Counted from the first letter of the stretch, positions 52,705 to 62,117 are shown. The stretch: DNA of 64,000 nt from Flavobacterium quisquiliarum (GCF_019308285.1 NZ_WWEM01000013.1:124001-188000), one strand, 5' to 3'. Made by a program: numbers and translations. The notes: generated by a model from the letters alone, not told the origin.

Positions 52705-53832
52705 ATGAGTAAACTCCCAAATGTAACCACAAGCATTTTCACGGTAATGTCAAAAATGGCAACCGAATACAATGCCATAAATCTTTCTCAGGGATTTCCA
52801 AACTTTCCAGTAGATGAAAGATTGACAGATATAGTTACCAGATTATCAAAAGAAAACGTTCACCAATACACACCAATGGCAGGTTATCCTCCGTTGATGA
52901 ACAAAATTGCAAAATTAACTCAGGATTCTTATAACAGAACAATAAATCCAGATACAGAACTTTTGGTTACGGCTGGAGCAACTCAGGGAATTTTTACCAC
53001 AGTTTTAGCTTTAGTAAAAGAAAATGACGAAGTAATTATTCTGGATCCGAGTTATGATTCTTATGAATCTCCAGTTTTACTCTGCAAAGCCAAACCTGTT
53101 CGAGTGGCACTAAATGATGATTACACACCGAATTGGGAGACTATAGAAAAAGCTTGTTCTGAAAAGAGTAAAATGATCATCATCAATAATCCGCATAATC
53201 CAACGGGGAAAATTTTGACTGAAAATGATTTTATTCAGTTAAAAAATCTTCTTTACAAATATCCTAAAATCATAGTTTTGTCTGATGAAGTGTACGAATA
53301 CATTACTTTTGAAGAAAAACATATTTCGGCCCATACCAAAAGTTTTCTTTTAGATCGGTGTATTGTGGTTTCTTCTTTCGGAAAATCATTTCATATTACA
53401 GGCTGGAAAATTGGTTATACCATTGCGCCAGAACATTTAATAAAAGAAATTAAGAAAGTCCATCAGTTTTTGGTTTTTAGTGTAAACAGTATTTCACAGT
53501 TTGCTATCAGCGAATATTTAGATGTTGTTGATGTCAATCTACTGGGAAAATTCTATCAGGAAAAAAGAGATTATTTCCAGAAACTGCTTCAAAACAGCCG
53601 ATTCGAATTAAAACCCTGCGAAGGAACTTATTTTCAAGTAGCTTCTTATGCTGCCATTTCTGAGGAAGATGATGTTACTTTCTGCAAAAATTTAATAATT
53701 AATCATTGCGTTGCAGCAATCCCTATTTCAACTTTCTATTCGGATCATAAAGACCAAAAATTAATACGTTTTTGTTTTGCTAAAGATGACTTCACATTAG
53801 AGTCCGCAGCAAAAAAAATATGTGATATGTAA
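52705..53832 (+). CDS. Methionine/kynurenine-type PLP aminotransferase
   Basis: 375 residues, fold-type I. The PLP lysine is in SSFGKSFHITGWKIGY; the cofactor-binding NNPHNPTGK, the Asp in VLSDEVYEYI and the C-terminal Arg in LIRFCFAKD are present. The sequence group resembles Bacteroidota methionine aminotransferases (KAT/MtnE-like) that finish methionine salvage by transaminating 4-methylthio-2-oxobutanoate. No other salvage genes are nearby. Confidence 0.88.
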   Translation: MSKLPNVTTSIFTVMSKMATEYNAINLSQGFPNFPVDERLTDIVTRLSKENVHQYTPMAGYPPLMNKIAKLTQDSYNRTINPDTELLVTAGATQGIFTTVLALVKENDEVIILDPSYDSYESPVLLCKAKPVRVALNDDYTPNWETIEKACSEKSKMIIINNPHNPTGKILTENDFIQLKNLLYKYPKIIVLSDEVYEYITFEEKHISAHTKSFLLDRCIVVSSFGKSFHITGWKIGYTIAPEHLIKEIKKVHQFLVFSVNSISQFAISEYLDVVDVNLLGKFYQEKRDYFQKLLQNSRFELKPCEGTYFQVASYAAISEEDDVTFCKNLIINHCVAAIPISTFYSDHKDQKLIRFCFAKDDFTLESAAKKICDM

Positions 53833-53907
53833 AATTTATTGAAATTTTATAACATTATTATGCGTGCATCCTATTTTATTTAATTAATATTGCAAAAAAA
53901 GAAAAGT

Positions 53908-54789
53908 ATGAGCTATACAGATAAAATGTTACGTGATGATGCTTTAAAAGGCAAAGTCATTGTCGTTACAGGTGGCGGAAGCGGTTTAGGCAAAGCTATG
54001 ACCAAATATTTTCTCGAATTAGGAGCTCAAGTAGCGATAACTTCTAGAGATTTAGAGAAGTTAAAAACTACAGCTGCCGAACTGGAAAGCCAGACTGGAG
54101 GTAAATGTTTGCCACTGCAATGTGATGTTCGTCATTACGAAGAGGTAGAAAACATGCTTCAGGAAACTTTAAAAGTTTTCGGTAAAGTTGATGTTCTTTT
54201 AAATAATGCAGCAGGAAATTTTATTTCGCCAACAGAAAGATTATCTGCAAATGCCTTTGATACCGTTATCGATATCGTATTAAAAGGTTCTAAAAACTGT
54301 ACGTTAGCTTTTGGAAAACACTGGATTGACACCAAACAAACTTCGGCAACGATTTTAAATATAGTAACTACTTACGCTTGGACAGGATCTGCTTACGTAG
54401 TTCCTAGCGCAACGGCAAAAGCTGGAGTTTTAGCCATGACAAGAAGTCTTGCTGTAGAATGGGCAAAATATGGAATTCGTTCTAATGCAATTGCTCCGGG
54501 ACCATTTCCAACAAAAGGAGCTTGGGACAGATTATTGCCAGGAGATCTTGCAGAAAAATTCGATATGGCTAAAAAAGTGCCATTAAAAAGAGTTGGCGAT
54601 CATCAGGAATTAGCCAATCTGGCTGCTTACTTAGTTTCAGATTTCTCTTCATACATCAATGGAGATGTAATTACAATTGATGGAGGCGAATGGCTGAAAG
54701 GTGCAGGACAATTCAACTTATTAGAAGCAATTCCAGAAGAACTTTGGGATCAGCTTGAAATGATGATAAAAGCAAAAAAGAATAAATAA
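53908..54789 (+). CDS. SDR-family oxidoreductase, 2,4-dienoyl-CoA reductase-like
   Basis: 293 residues from ATG 53908 (MSYTDKMLRDDALKGKVIVVTGG). Cofactor motif TGGGSGLG; NNAAGNF; active-site segment IVTTYAWTGSAYVVPSATAKAG, in which Tyr and Lys occupy positions typical of peroxisomal-type dienoyl-CoA reductases; APGPFPTKGAWDRLLPG near the substrate loop. It probably reduces 2,4-dienoyl-CoA in fatty-acid beta-oxidation. The overlapping longer frame from 53890 is not used. Confidence 0.85.
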   Translation: MSYTDKMLRDDALKGKVIVVTGGGSGLGKAMTKYFLELGAQVAITSRDLEKLKTTAAELESQTGGKCLPLQCDVRHYEEVENMLQETLKVFGKVDVLLNNAAGNFISPTERLSANAFDTVIDIVLKGSKNCTLAFGKHWIDTKQTSATILNIVTTYAWTGSAYVVPSATAKAGVLAMTRSLAVEWAKYGIRSNAIAPGPFPTKGAWDRLLPGDLAEKFDMAKKVPLKRVGDHQELANLAAYLVSDFSSYINGDVITIDGGEWLKGAGQFNLLEAIPEELWDQLEMMIKAKKNK

Positions 54790-54842
54790 TTACAAGTGCT
54801 TACTAAATTCAGAATATTTTTTTAAAACTATACTGATTGCAC

Positions 54843-54876
54843 GAAATCCCGAAGGTTTACTTTCGGGATTTTTTTA
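54843..54876 (+). terminator. Terminator after the SDR gene
   Basis: GAAATCCCGAA, loop GGTTTACT, TTCGGGATTTTTTT. Confidence 0.85.
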
Positions 54877-54883
54877 TGCTTTT

Positions 54884-54972
54884 TAACCATATAAGTGATA
54901 TAAGTTCAATGAAGTAAAAAAATGTTTAAAAATCTGATTGCTTAAATTTACTTCCATTACTTATATGGTTTA
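54884..54972. repeat. ACCATATAAGT-type inverted repeat, copy 2
   Basis: TTAACCATATAAGTGATATA (54884-54903) faces CTTCCATTACTTATATGGTTTAA (54951-54972). Same words and arrangement as 16415-16494. Confidence 0.75.
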
Positions 54973-54986
54973 AAACAAACAATATG

Positions 54987-55016
54987 TTTAGCAATTCAGT
55001 TAAATTATTATTTTTG
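54987..55016 (+). promoter_or_regulatory. Promoter of the uridine kinase gene
   Basis: TATTTTTG (55009-55016) with a TTTAG-like upstream element at 54987-54991, spacer about 18; the ATG follows 28 bases later. Confidence 0.55.
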
Positions 55017-55043
55017 CGTAACAAATAATCAAACAAATATTTT

Positions 55044-55652
55044 ATGCTCATTATTGGAATTGCAGGAGGAACTGGAAGTGGAAAAACGACAGTAGTACAC
55101 CAAATCATGAATGAATTACCACATACAGAAGTTGGCGTAATTTCTCAAGATTCTTACTATAAAGAAACAACTAACTTGTCTTTTGACGAAAGAGCATTAA
55201 TTAATTTTGACCATCCACGTGCGATCGATTTTGATTTGTTGGTAAATCATCTTAAAGCTTTAAAGGCAGGAGAAACAATTGACCAACCTGTTTATTCTTT
55301 TGTACAACATAACAGAACAGACGATACGGTTTCAACTCATCCAAGAAAAGTAATGATTGTCGAAGGAATTTTAATTCTAACGAATCCAGAATTACGCGAT
55401 ATGTTCGATATTAAAATTTTCGTTCACGCCGATTCTGACGAAAGATTAATTCGTCGTTTAAAAAGAGATATTTCAGAACGCGGAAGAGATATTGATGAAG
55501 TTTTGAACCGTTATCAAACGACTTTAAAACCTATGCACGAGCAATTTATAGAACCATCTAAGGCTTTTGCAGACATCATTATCCCGAATGACAAATACAA
55601 TACAGTAGCAATTGATGTCGTTAGAGCTGTAATTAATCAGAGAATTTCATAA
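55044..55652 (+). CDS. udk: Uridine kinase
   Basis: 202 residues. P-loop GGTGSGKTT (8-16), QDSYYKE and FDHPRAIDFDLL match uridine/cytidine kinases, with RLKRDISERGRDIDEVLNRY as the lid region. It phosphorylates uridine and cytidine in pyrimidine salvage. The short length is that of a Udk without extra domains. It is followed by an intergenic structured repeat, then the DivIC gene. Confidence 0.93.
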   Translation: MLIIGIAGGTGSGKTTVVHQIMNELPHTEVGVISQDSYYKETTNLSFDERALINFDHPRAIDFDLLVNHLKALKAGETIDQPVYSFVQHNRTDDTVSTHPRKVMIVEGILILTNPELRDMFDIKIFVHADSDERLIRRLKRDISERGRDIDEVLNRYQTTLKPMHEQFIEPSKAFADIIIPNDKYNTVAIDVVRAVINQRIS

Positions 55653-55684
55653 TTTTTATTGTAAATTTAAACCATAATAATTAG

Positions 55685-55775
55685 GAGCTATTTCCCGCTC
55701 TCGCCTTTATCTTTTTTTATGGTCTCGTTAAAGAAACGAGACCATAAAAAAGGATACCGGCTCCATCGGGGCTAG
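55685..55775. repeat. CCCG...GGGCTAG structured repeat, copy C
   Basis: It begins GAGCTATTTCCCGCTCTC and ends CCATCGGGGCTAG. The centre is a perfect 17-bp stem, TTTTTTATGGTCTCGTT (55713-55729) and its exact complement (55735-55751), loop AAAGA. The frame ATCTTTT...AAAAGGAT is shared with copy B. Confidence 0.78.
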
Positions 55776-55814
55776 AAAAGACCAATCATATTCAAAAGAA
55801 ATATTCGTTTAAAG

Positions 55815-56147
55815 ATGAAATTTAAAAATCCATACAAAGACAAAAAATGGTTCAAATACCTAGGCAACAAATACGTTTGGGTTTTGCTCTTTTTTGTCGT
55901 TTGGATGTTATTTTTAGACAATTACTCCTATTTTGATCATCGTTTCTTAGATGAACAAATACATGAACTTGAGGATAATAAAAAATATTATCAAGAAGAA
56001 ATCAAAAAAGATCAGGAACAGATCAAACAATTAAAAAATCCTGAACAAATTGAGAAATACGCCCGCGAAAAGTATTTCATGAAAAAAGACAGCGAAGATA
56101 TTTATATCATTCAATTTGAAGGAGACACAATTCAAGAAAAAGAATAA
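55815..56147 (+). CDS. Septum formation initiator, FtsB/DivIC family
   Basis: 110 residues: one membrane helix (about 19-36, YVWVLLFFVVWMLFLDNY), then a coiled coil (about 45-80, LEDNKKYYQEEIKKDQEQIKQL) and the conserved tail EQIEKYAREKYFMKKDSEDIYII. A component of the periplasmic divisome complex with FtsL and FtsQ. It lies 14 bases before the mutase small-subunit gene on the same strand. Confidence 0.88.
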   Translation: MKFKNPYKDKKWFKYLGNKYVWVLLFFVVWMLFLDNYSYFDHRFLDEQIHELEDNKKYYQEEIKKDQEQIKQLKNPEQIEKYAREKYFMKKDSEDIYIIQFEGDTIQEKE

Positions 56148-56161
56148 TCAAAAAAACTACA

Positions 56162-57526
56162 ATGGCCACTAACCTATTCGACGATTTTAATCCGATTTCA
56201 TCCAAACAATGGAAACAAAAAATTCAGTTTGAATTAGATGGAGCCGATTATAACCAGACTGTTATCTGGAATTCTCCAGAAGACATTCAGGTAAAACCAT
56301 TTTATCACAGCGACGAATTTTCGAAAGCTGCAACTGTAAACACACAAGCTGCTGATTTTAAAATCTGCCAGAATATCTTTGTTTTCGATATTGACAAATC
56401 TATAGAAAGAGCTTTAAACACTTTAGAAAGAGGCGCAGAAAGTATTCGTTTTACCATTCAAAATGATAAAATTGATGTGCAAAAACTATTGGAAAATCTT
56501 CCTTTAGAAGACAGAACTGTTTACTTTCATTTAAGCTTTATTTCAATCGATTTCGTAAAATTATTAGATACTATTTCGATTCAGAAAAAGGCCGTTTTTT
56601 ACTGCAATTTTGATCCAATCGGACAATTGGCTCGTGAAGGAAATTGGTTTATAACTTCGGAAAAAAATAATTTTGAAACTTTAGATTTACTTTTTAAAAA
56701 TACAACTAACTTAAATCTCTTAAGTGTTGATTTAGGTTTATATCAAAATTCTGGTGCCAATATTACGCAACAAATAGCTTACAGTCTAGCGCATGCTAAC
56801 GAATATTTAAATCGTTATTCAGATTTTACAAAACCAATTGTTTTTCAGATTTCAGTTGGAACGAATTATTTCTTTGAAATTGCTAAACTTCGTGCGCTTA
56901 GAATGCTTTTTGATTTAATTGCCGGAGAATACAATTCTAAAATAAAATGTCATTTTTTGGTTACGCCAACAAAACGCAATAAAACAATTTACGATTACAA
57001 TGTGAATATGCTTCGTACTACTGCCGAATGTATGTCGGCAATTTTAGGAGGTGCTGATGCTATTGCTAATTTACCTTACGATGCTTTATATCATAAAGAC
57101 AACGAATTTGGAGATCGAATTGCTAGAAATCAGCTTTTGATTTTAAAACATGAAAGCTATTTTGACAAAGTAAATAATCCAGCTGATGGAAGTTATTATA
57201 TCGAAAGTTTAACGATGCAACTGGCTGAAAAAAGCTTGAATTTATTTAAGGAAATTGAGTCCAACGGAGGTTTCCTTAAACTTTTAAACGACGGTACAAT
57301 CAAAAAGAAAATTCAGGAAAGCGCCAATAAAGAACAGGAATTATTTGATTCGAAAAAAGAAATTCTTTTAGGCACAAATAAATATCCAAACAAAGAAGAC
57401 CGAATGAAACATGATTTAGAATTGTTTCCTTTTGTCAAAATCAAACCAAGAAAAACATTAATTACACCAATTATTGAGAAAAGATTGGCGGAGAAAATGG
57501 AGCAAGAAAGATTGGAACAAGAATAG
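56162..57526 (+). CDS. mutA: Methylmalonyl-CoA mutase small (beta) subunit
   Basis: 454 residues. It resembles the TIM-barrel part of the large subunit (ATVNTQAADFKICQN, RTTAECMSAILGGADAIANLPYDALY, FGDRIARNQLLILKHESYFDKVNNPADGSYYIESLT) but has no cobalamin-binding domain at its C-terminus and lacks catalytic motifs, as expected for the non-catalytic partner. It is about 160 residues shorter than the alpha2beta2 subunit of proteobacteria or actinobacteria, which retains a decayed B12 domain. It forms a heterodimer with the product at 57766. Confidence 0.94.
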   Translation: MATNLFDDFNPISSKQWKQKIQFELDGADYNQTVIWNSPEDIQVKPFYHSDEFSKAATVNTQAADFKICQNIFVFDIDKSIERALNTLERGAESIRFTIQNDKIDVQKLLENLPLEDRTVYFHLSFISIDFVKLLDTISIQKKAVFYCNFDPIGQLAREGNWFITSEKNNFETLDLLFKNTTNLNLLSVDLGLYQNSGANITQQIAYSLAHANEYLNRYSDFTKPIVFQISVGTNYFFEIAKLRALRMLFDLIAGEYNSKIKCHFLVTPTKRNKTIYDYNVNMLRTTAECMSAILGGADAIANLPYDALYHKDNEFGDRIARNQLLILKHESYFDKVNNPADGSYYIESLTMQLAEKSLNLFKEIESNGGFLKLLNDGTIKKKIQESANKEQELFDSKKEILLGTNKYPNKEDRMKHDLELFPFVKIKPRKTLITPIIEKRLAEKMEQERLEQE

Positions 57527-57564
57527 AATCAAAATCAAGTCATTGAATATAAATTTAGCGTATT

Positions 57565-57753
57565 ATGAAAAGACTTAAAAAAATCATATCAGTTGAAAAC
57601 GATTCAATAACTAAAACTGAATACAAAATTCCTAAATGGCAAATTACTGAAGTTAGGAAACGAACAGAAGATTATTTAAAAAACCCAAATAATGTCTCTA
57701 GCATCGATGAATTTTTAGAAGAAATCGAAAGAGATTTAAACGTATTTAAATAA
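57565..57753 (+). CDS. Small antitoxin-like protein between mutase subunit genes
   Basis: 62 residues. The central IPKWQITEVRKRTEDYLKNPNNVSSIDEFLEEIERDL has the pattern seen in addiction-module (PF09720-like) antitoxins: a WQ-x(n)-R helix, a Y-x(2)-NP turn and an acidic helix. No toxin ORF accompanies it; both flanks are mutase genes 12-38 bases away. It might instead be a chance resemblance or a mutase-specific accessory protein. The gene has ordinary codon use. Confidence 0.6.
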   Translation: MKRLKKIISVENDSITKTEYKIPKWQITEVRKRTEDYLKNPNNVSSIDEFLEEIERDLNVFK

Positions 57754-57765
57754 CAATATTTACAA

Positions 57766-59904
57766 TTGAGAAAAGACCTTAAACATATAAAGTTAGAAGT
57801 GAAAAGTGAAAAGTTAGATGAACTGACAAATAACTCAGTACCTATAACTCAAAACTTCATCACAGCCGAAGGAATCGAAATCAAAAAAAACTATTCAGAG
57901 AAAGATATAGAAAAAATAGAATTTCTTGATTTCGGAGCTGGTTTTGCACCGAATTTACGTGGCCCATACGCTACTATGTATGTAAGACGCCCGTGGACTA
58001 TTCGTCAATATGCAGGATTCTCTACGGCCGAAGAAAGCAATGCTTTTTACAGAAAAAATTTAGCAGCAGGACAAAAAGGACTTTCCATCGCATTTGATTT
58101 GCCAACACACCGCGGTTACGACTCAGATCACGAAAGAGTTGTTGGCGATGTCGGGAAAGCGGGTGTAGCCATAGATTCTGTTGAGGATATGAAAGTGCTT
58201 TTCGATCAGATTCCGCTAGACGAAATGTCGGTATCAATGACTATGAACGGCGCTGTTTTACCCATTATGGCTTTTTATATTGTCGCTGCCGAAGAGCAAG
58301 GCGTAAGTCCAGAAAAACTAGCAGGAACAATCCAAAACGATATTTTAAAGGAGTTTATGGTTAGAAATACATATATCTATCCGCCAACTCCTTCCATGAA
58401 AATAATTGCTGATATTTTTGAATTTAGCAGCAAAAAAATGCCAAAATTTAATTCTATTTCCATATCGGGTTATCACATGCAGGAAGCTGGAGCAACTGCT
58501 GATATTGAATTAGCTTATACTTTAGCCGATGGTCTAGAATATATTAGAACCGGATTATCGACAGGAATGACTATTGATGAATTTGCTCCGAGATTATCTT
58601 TCTTTTGGGCAATTGGCATGAATCATTTTATGGAAATTGCTAAAATGAGAGCCGGCAGAATGATTTGGGCGAAACTATTACAACAGTTTAATCCGAAAAG
58701 TGATAAATCGCTGGCTTTAAGAACGCACTGTCAAACCAGCGGCTGGAGTTTAACCGAACAAGATCCTTTTAACAATGTAGCCAGAACTTGCATTGAAGCC
58801 ACTGCAGCTGTTTTTGGAGGAACACAATCTTTACATACAAACGCTTTAGATGAAGCCATTGCACTTCCAACCGATTTCTCGGCAAGAATTGCCCGTAATA
58901 CTCAAATTTTTCTTCAGGAAGAAACTAAAATTACCAAAACAGTAGATCCTTGGGCAGGAAGTTATTATGTAGAAAACTTAACCAATGAAATCGTTGAAAA
59001 GACTTGGAAATTAATTGAAGAAGTAGAAGAATTAGGCGGAATGACCAAAGCTATTGAAGCTGGAATTCCAAAACTTCGAATCGAAGAAGCTGCAGCAAGA
59101 AAACAAGCTCGTATTGACAGCGGACAAGACATTATTGTTGGCGTAAACAAATATCGTTTAGAAAAAGAAGATCCGTTAGATATTTTGGATGTAGATAATC
59201 AGTCCGTTCGCAGACAGCAGATAGAACGTCTCGAAGAAATAAAAAGAACACGAGATACTGAAAAAGTAAATAATTCACTAGAAAAATTAATCGTTTGTGC
59301 AAAAACGGGACAAGGCAACTTATTAGAAATTGCCATTGAAGCTGCTAGAAACAGAGCAACTTTGGGCGAAATTAGTAATGCTTTGGAAACAGTTTTTGGC
59401 CGTTTTAAAGCACAAATCAAATCTTTTAGCGGTGTGTATAGTGCAGCAATAAAAAATGACGAGAATTTTGAAAAAGCAAAACAACTAGCTGATGTTTTTG
59501 CTAAACAAGAAGGAAGACGTCCTAGAATTATGATTGCAAAAATGGGACAAGATGGTCACGATCGTGGTGCAAAAGTAGTCGCTACAGGTTATGCCGATGT
59601 AGGTTTTGATGTGGACATTGGGCCGTTGTTTCAAACTCCTGCTGAAGCTGCAAAACAAGCTGTCGAAAATGATGTTCATATTTTAGGTGTTTCATCTTTA
59701 GCCGCTGGTCACAAAACATTAGTGCCACAAGTAATAGAAGAACTAAAAAAACACGGACGAGAAGATATAATGGTAATTGTTGGAGGGGTTATTCCGTCAC
59801 AGGACTATCAATTCTTATTTGATGCAGGCGCTTCGGCCGTTTTTGGTCCAGGAACTAAAATAAGTGAAGCAGCAATAAAGATTTTAGAAGCTTTAATAGA
59901 TTAA
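57766..59904 (+). CDS. mutB: Methylmalonyl-CoA mutase large (alpha) subunit
   Basis: 712 residues. Adenosylcobalamin-dependent interconversion of L-methylmalonyl-CoA and succinyl-CoA. The TIM barrel ([26 protein letters not shown], catalytic [25 protein letters not shown]) is followed by the B12 domain with the base-off motif DGHDRG in [19 protein letters not shown]. The start is TTG at 57766, 12 bases after the small gene. Residues 8-24 ([17 protein letters not shown]) form a variable, repeat-like N-terminal extension outside the conserved core. Confidence 0.97.
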   Translation: MRKDLKHIKLEVKSEKLDELTNNSVPITQNFITAEGIEIKKNYSEKDIEKIEFLDFGAGFAPNLRGPYATMYVRRPWTIRQYAGFSTAEESNAFYRKNLAAGQKGLSIAFDLPTHRGYDSDHERVVGDVGKAGVAIDSVEDMKVLFDQIPLDEMSVSMTMNGAVLPIMAFYIVAAEEQGVSPEKLAGTIQNDILKEFMVRNTYIYPPTPSMKIIADIFEFSSKKMPKFNSISISGYHMQEAGATADIELAYTLADGLEYIRTGLSTGMTIDEFAPRLSFFWAIGMNHFMEIAKMRAGRMIWAKLLQQFNPKSDKSLALRTHCQTSGWSLTEQDPFNNVARTCIEATAAVFGGTQSLHTNALDEAIALPTDFSARIARNTQIFLQEETKITKTVDPWAGSYYVENLTNEIVEKTWKLIEEVEELGGMTKAIEAGIPKLRIEEAAARKQARIDSGQDIIVGVNKYRLEKEDPLDILDVDNQSVRRQQIERLEEIKRTRDTEKVNNSLEKLIVCAKTGQGNLLEIAIEAARNRATLGEISNALETVFGRFKAQIKSFSGVYSAAIKNDENFEKAKQLADVFAKQEGRRPRIMIAKMGQDGHDRGAKVVATGYADVGFDVDIGPLFQTPAEAAKQAVENDVHILGVSSLAAGHKTLVPQVIEELKKHGREDIMVIVGGVIPSQDYQFLFDAGASAVFGPGTKISEAAIKILEALID

Positions 59905-59938
59905 AAAGAAAATCCCTTTTCAAGGGATTTTCTTTTTT
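59903..59938. terminator. Terminator between mutB and the convergent lysozyme-like gene
   Basis: AAAAAGAAAATCCCTT, loop TTC, AAGGGATTTTCTTTTTT: a perfect stem with A and T runs on both sides. Confidence 0.9.
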
Positions 59939-59941
59939 CAT

Positions 59942-60583
59942 TTAGTCGTTAACTGTGGCATTATTATCTGCTTCTATAAAAGACAGATCATAACCCGCAA
60001 AATCTCTCATATAGCTTTTCAAAGAAGTTCCGAAAGCATCTCTAAAATGTCTGCCTCCGTTATTCTTGAAAAAATTCTTTACAGAACCCGCACCACCTAA
60101 ATGCGCTGCAGCTAAAATTCCAGATTCGGTAATTTCAATACCATTAATAATTTTACCTTCATACTTTTTAATTTCGTAGCGCAAAATCCATTTGTTTTTA
60201 GCTAACAAAGTAAGAAAAGCTTTTTCTTGTAGAGCAGGATCTTTTAAAAAGGCTTTGTTATCATTAATTCCAATTGCTCTTAAAGCTTTAGAACCAAATT
60301 GATATTTACCCATATAACCAAGAGTGTTTACTAGTCTGTACTGCCCTTGTGATTCTTTAAAAGCAACTGCTTCTTTAAACCCTATAAGACGATTTCCTGT
60401 GAATGGGACGTTGGTAATCTTTGGATAATCCTCTTTTTCTTTCGATGGAAAAATGTATTCAGATCCATCTGTTTTTTCAATTAAAAACCAAGGTTTGGTT
60501 TCATGGTTTGAGGGAATAAATCCCAAACTTAAAAATGTAATAATAACGACTAAACTCGCATAAAAATACCATTTCTTTATCAT
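59942..60583 (-). CDS. Lysozyme/transglycosylase-like exported protein
   Basis: 213 residues with an N-terminal membrane helix or signal anchor (about 6-25). FKEAVAFKESQGQYRLVNTLGYMGKYQFGSKALRAIG shows the Glu-Ser...GYxGKYQFG pattern of phage-type lytic transglycosylases, with AAHLGGAGSVKNFFKNNGG as the C-lobe. The Glu in FKESQGQY is the probable catalytic acid. It likely cleaves peptidoglycan in the periplasm. Convergent with mutB. Confidence 0.78.
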   Translation of the reverse strand: MIKKWYFYASLVVIITFLSLGFIPSNHETKPWFLIEKTDGSEYIFPSKEKEDYPKITNVPFTGNRLIGFKEAVAFKESQGQYRLVNTLGYMGKYQFGSKALRAIGINDNKAFLKDPALQEKAFLTLLAKNKWILRYEIKKYEGKIINGIEITESGILAAAHLGGAGSVKNFFKNNGGRHFRDAFGTSLKSYMRDFAGYDLSFIEADNNATVND

Positions 60584-61066
60584 AAATTGTTTTTCTTCAA
60601 AACGCTGTCACCCTCTTGAAATTTCTACGCTGCAAAGATAAGACATTTTCAAAATATGCTTAAAACCAGCATTTTAACATTTTTGACCAAAAATTGAGAT
60701 TCGCTTTCATCCCAGTTATATTAATGGATTCCAAAAGATTTTGAGATAAGATTTTCTCCTCTAAAAATTGGAAATTAGGGACAAAAAAAATTGAATTTTA
60801 TATTAATTTTAAGCAAAAAAGGCTTAAAAGGCAGAAATAGATTACAATATTTTAATCGTTTTCTGGTCAAATTTTGAAAACCTTATTTTGAATTTTATAA
60901 AATTCATCATTAAAAAATGGTTATTTTTTCATTACGATAAACTAAAAAATAGTCAAAATACTAATTTGACAAAATTTAATACTTACCTCCTATATATTTA
61001 AAAAAAAGGAATAAAAAAACCGAAGCAAATTGTACTTCGGTTTTGATACTATTTTTGACGTAAAAA
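60584..61066. other. Gene-free AT-rich region
   Basis: 483 bases between two minus-strand genes. No ORF, tRNA or strong repeat is visible apart from the terminator of mltG at 61014-61044. The part nearest 60583 should hold the promoter of the lysozyme-like gene. Confidence 0.6.
61014..61044 (-). terminator. Terminator of mltG
   Basis: AAAACCGAAG (read on the minus strand), loop, CTTCGGTTTTTTTA: clear stem and T run. Confidence 0.85.
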
Positions 61067-62107
61067 TTATCTTGTCACTCCCTGACTAGCAATCCAGTCA
61101 GAATATTTTTTTGCATTTACATTATGCTCTGCCAAAGTTGCTGCAAATTCATGATATCCAAAACGATCAACGCTTGCGCAGAAATAGATATAATCATTCT
61201 TTTCTGGATTTAAAACCGCCTCTAATGCTGTAATATCTGGCATCGCAATTGGCCCAGGAGGAAGTCCTTTATTCATATAAGTATTATATGGAGATCTCAT
61301 TACCAAATCATTATAAAAAACTCTTTTAATTACTTGATCAAAATTATTATCTCGAAGTTTCAAGGCATAAATAACAGTTGGATCTGCTTGCAAAGGCATT
61401 TCTAAACGTAAACGGTTTAGGTAAACACCTGCAATACGAGGCCTTTCGTCTTTTTTAACCGACTCTTTGTGCACAATTGAAGCTAAAATTGTAGCCTGAA
61501 CTGGAGTTAATCCTTGCGCCTTAGCTTTAGCTATTCTTTCTTCTGTCCAGAAATTATGATATTCTTTAATCATTTTATCACGGAATTTTTCTGCAGAAGT
61601 GTTCCAATAAATTTCATAAGTATTTGGAATAAACATGGCAAAAACGTTATCTTCATTAAATCCGTTTGCAGCTAAAAATGTAGAATCTTTTATGGCTTTC
61701 ATTAAAGATAAACTGTCAGCTTCGATTTCTGAACCAATTCTTCCTGCAAAATTTTCTAAACGTTCCTGATTGTTAAATACTAATTTAACCGGAACATTCG
61801 AACGCATTGCTCTTACCAAATCAATATTGTTCATGTCTTTCTTTAAAAGAAAACGGCCCGATTTTACATTTTCCGGATAATCTCTCTTCTCTGCAACTAA
61901 CTCAAAATTATCAAAGTTTTTTACATACGGAGCTAATATCTTTTTTACATCTGCATAGTTAGCACCAGTTGGTACATGAACGTACAATTCTTTTTCCTCG
62001 AATTTAGTATTCGAACTAAAAATTTTACTGATTAAAATAAAACCATAAATCAATAAAACTGAAATTATGGCTACGGCACTTATTGTGATTATTTTCTTTA
62101 GACTCAA
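61067..62107 (-). CDS. mltG: Endolytic murein transglycosylase MltG
   Basis: 346 residues. An N-terminal membrane helix (about 5-28), a LysM-like domain and the YceG catalytic domain: ILASIVHKESVKKDERPRIAGVYLNRLRLEMPLQADPTVIYAL contains the catalytic Glu (HKES) and the QADPTV signature; MRSPYNTYMNKGLPPGPI and PEKNDYIYFCASVDRFGYHEFAATLAEHN complete it. It cleaves nascent glycan strands at the inner membrane. It starts 10 bases after the GNAT gene, so the two form an operon. Confidence 0.95.
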   Translation of the reverse strand: MSLKKIITISAVAIISVLLIYGFILISKIFSSNTKFEEKELYVHVPTGANYADVKKILAPYVKNFDNFELVAEKRDYPENVKSGRFLLKKDMNNIDLVRAMRSNVPVKLVFNNQERLENFAGRIGSEIEADSLSLMKAIKDSTFLAANGFNEDNVFAMFIPNTYEIYWNTSAEKFRDKMIKEYHNFWTEERIAKAKAQGLTPVQATILASIVHKESVKKDERPRIAGVYLNRLRLEMPLQADPTVIYALKLRDNNFDQVIKRVFYNDLVMRSPYNTYMNKGLPPGPIAMPDITALEAVLNPEKNDYIYFCASVDRFGYHEFAATLAEHNVNAKKYSDWIASQGVTR

Positions 62108-62117
62108 AGCTTAAAAT

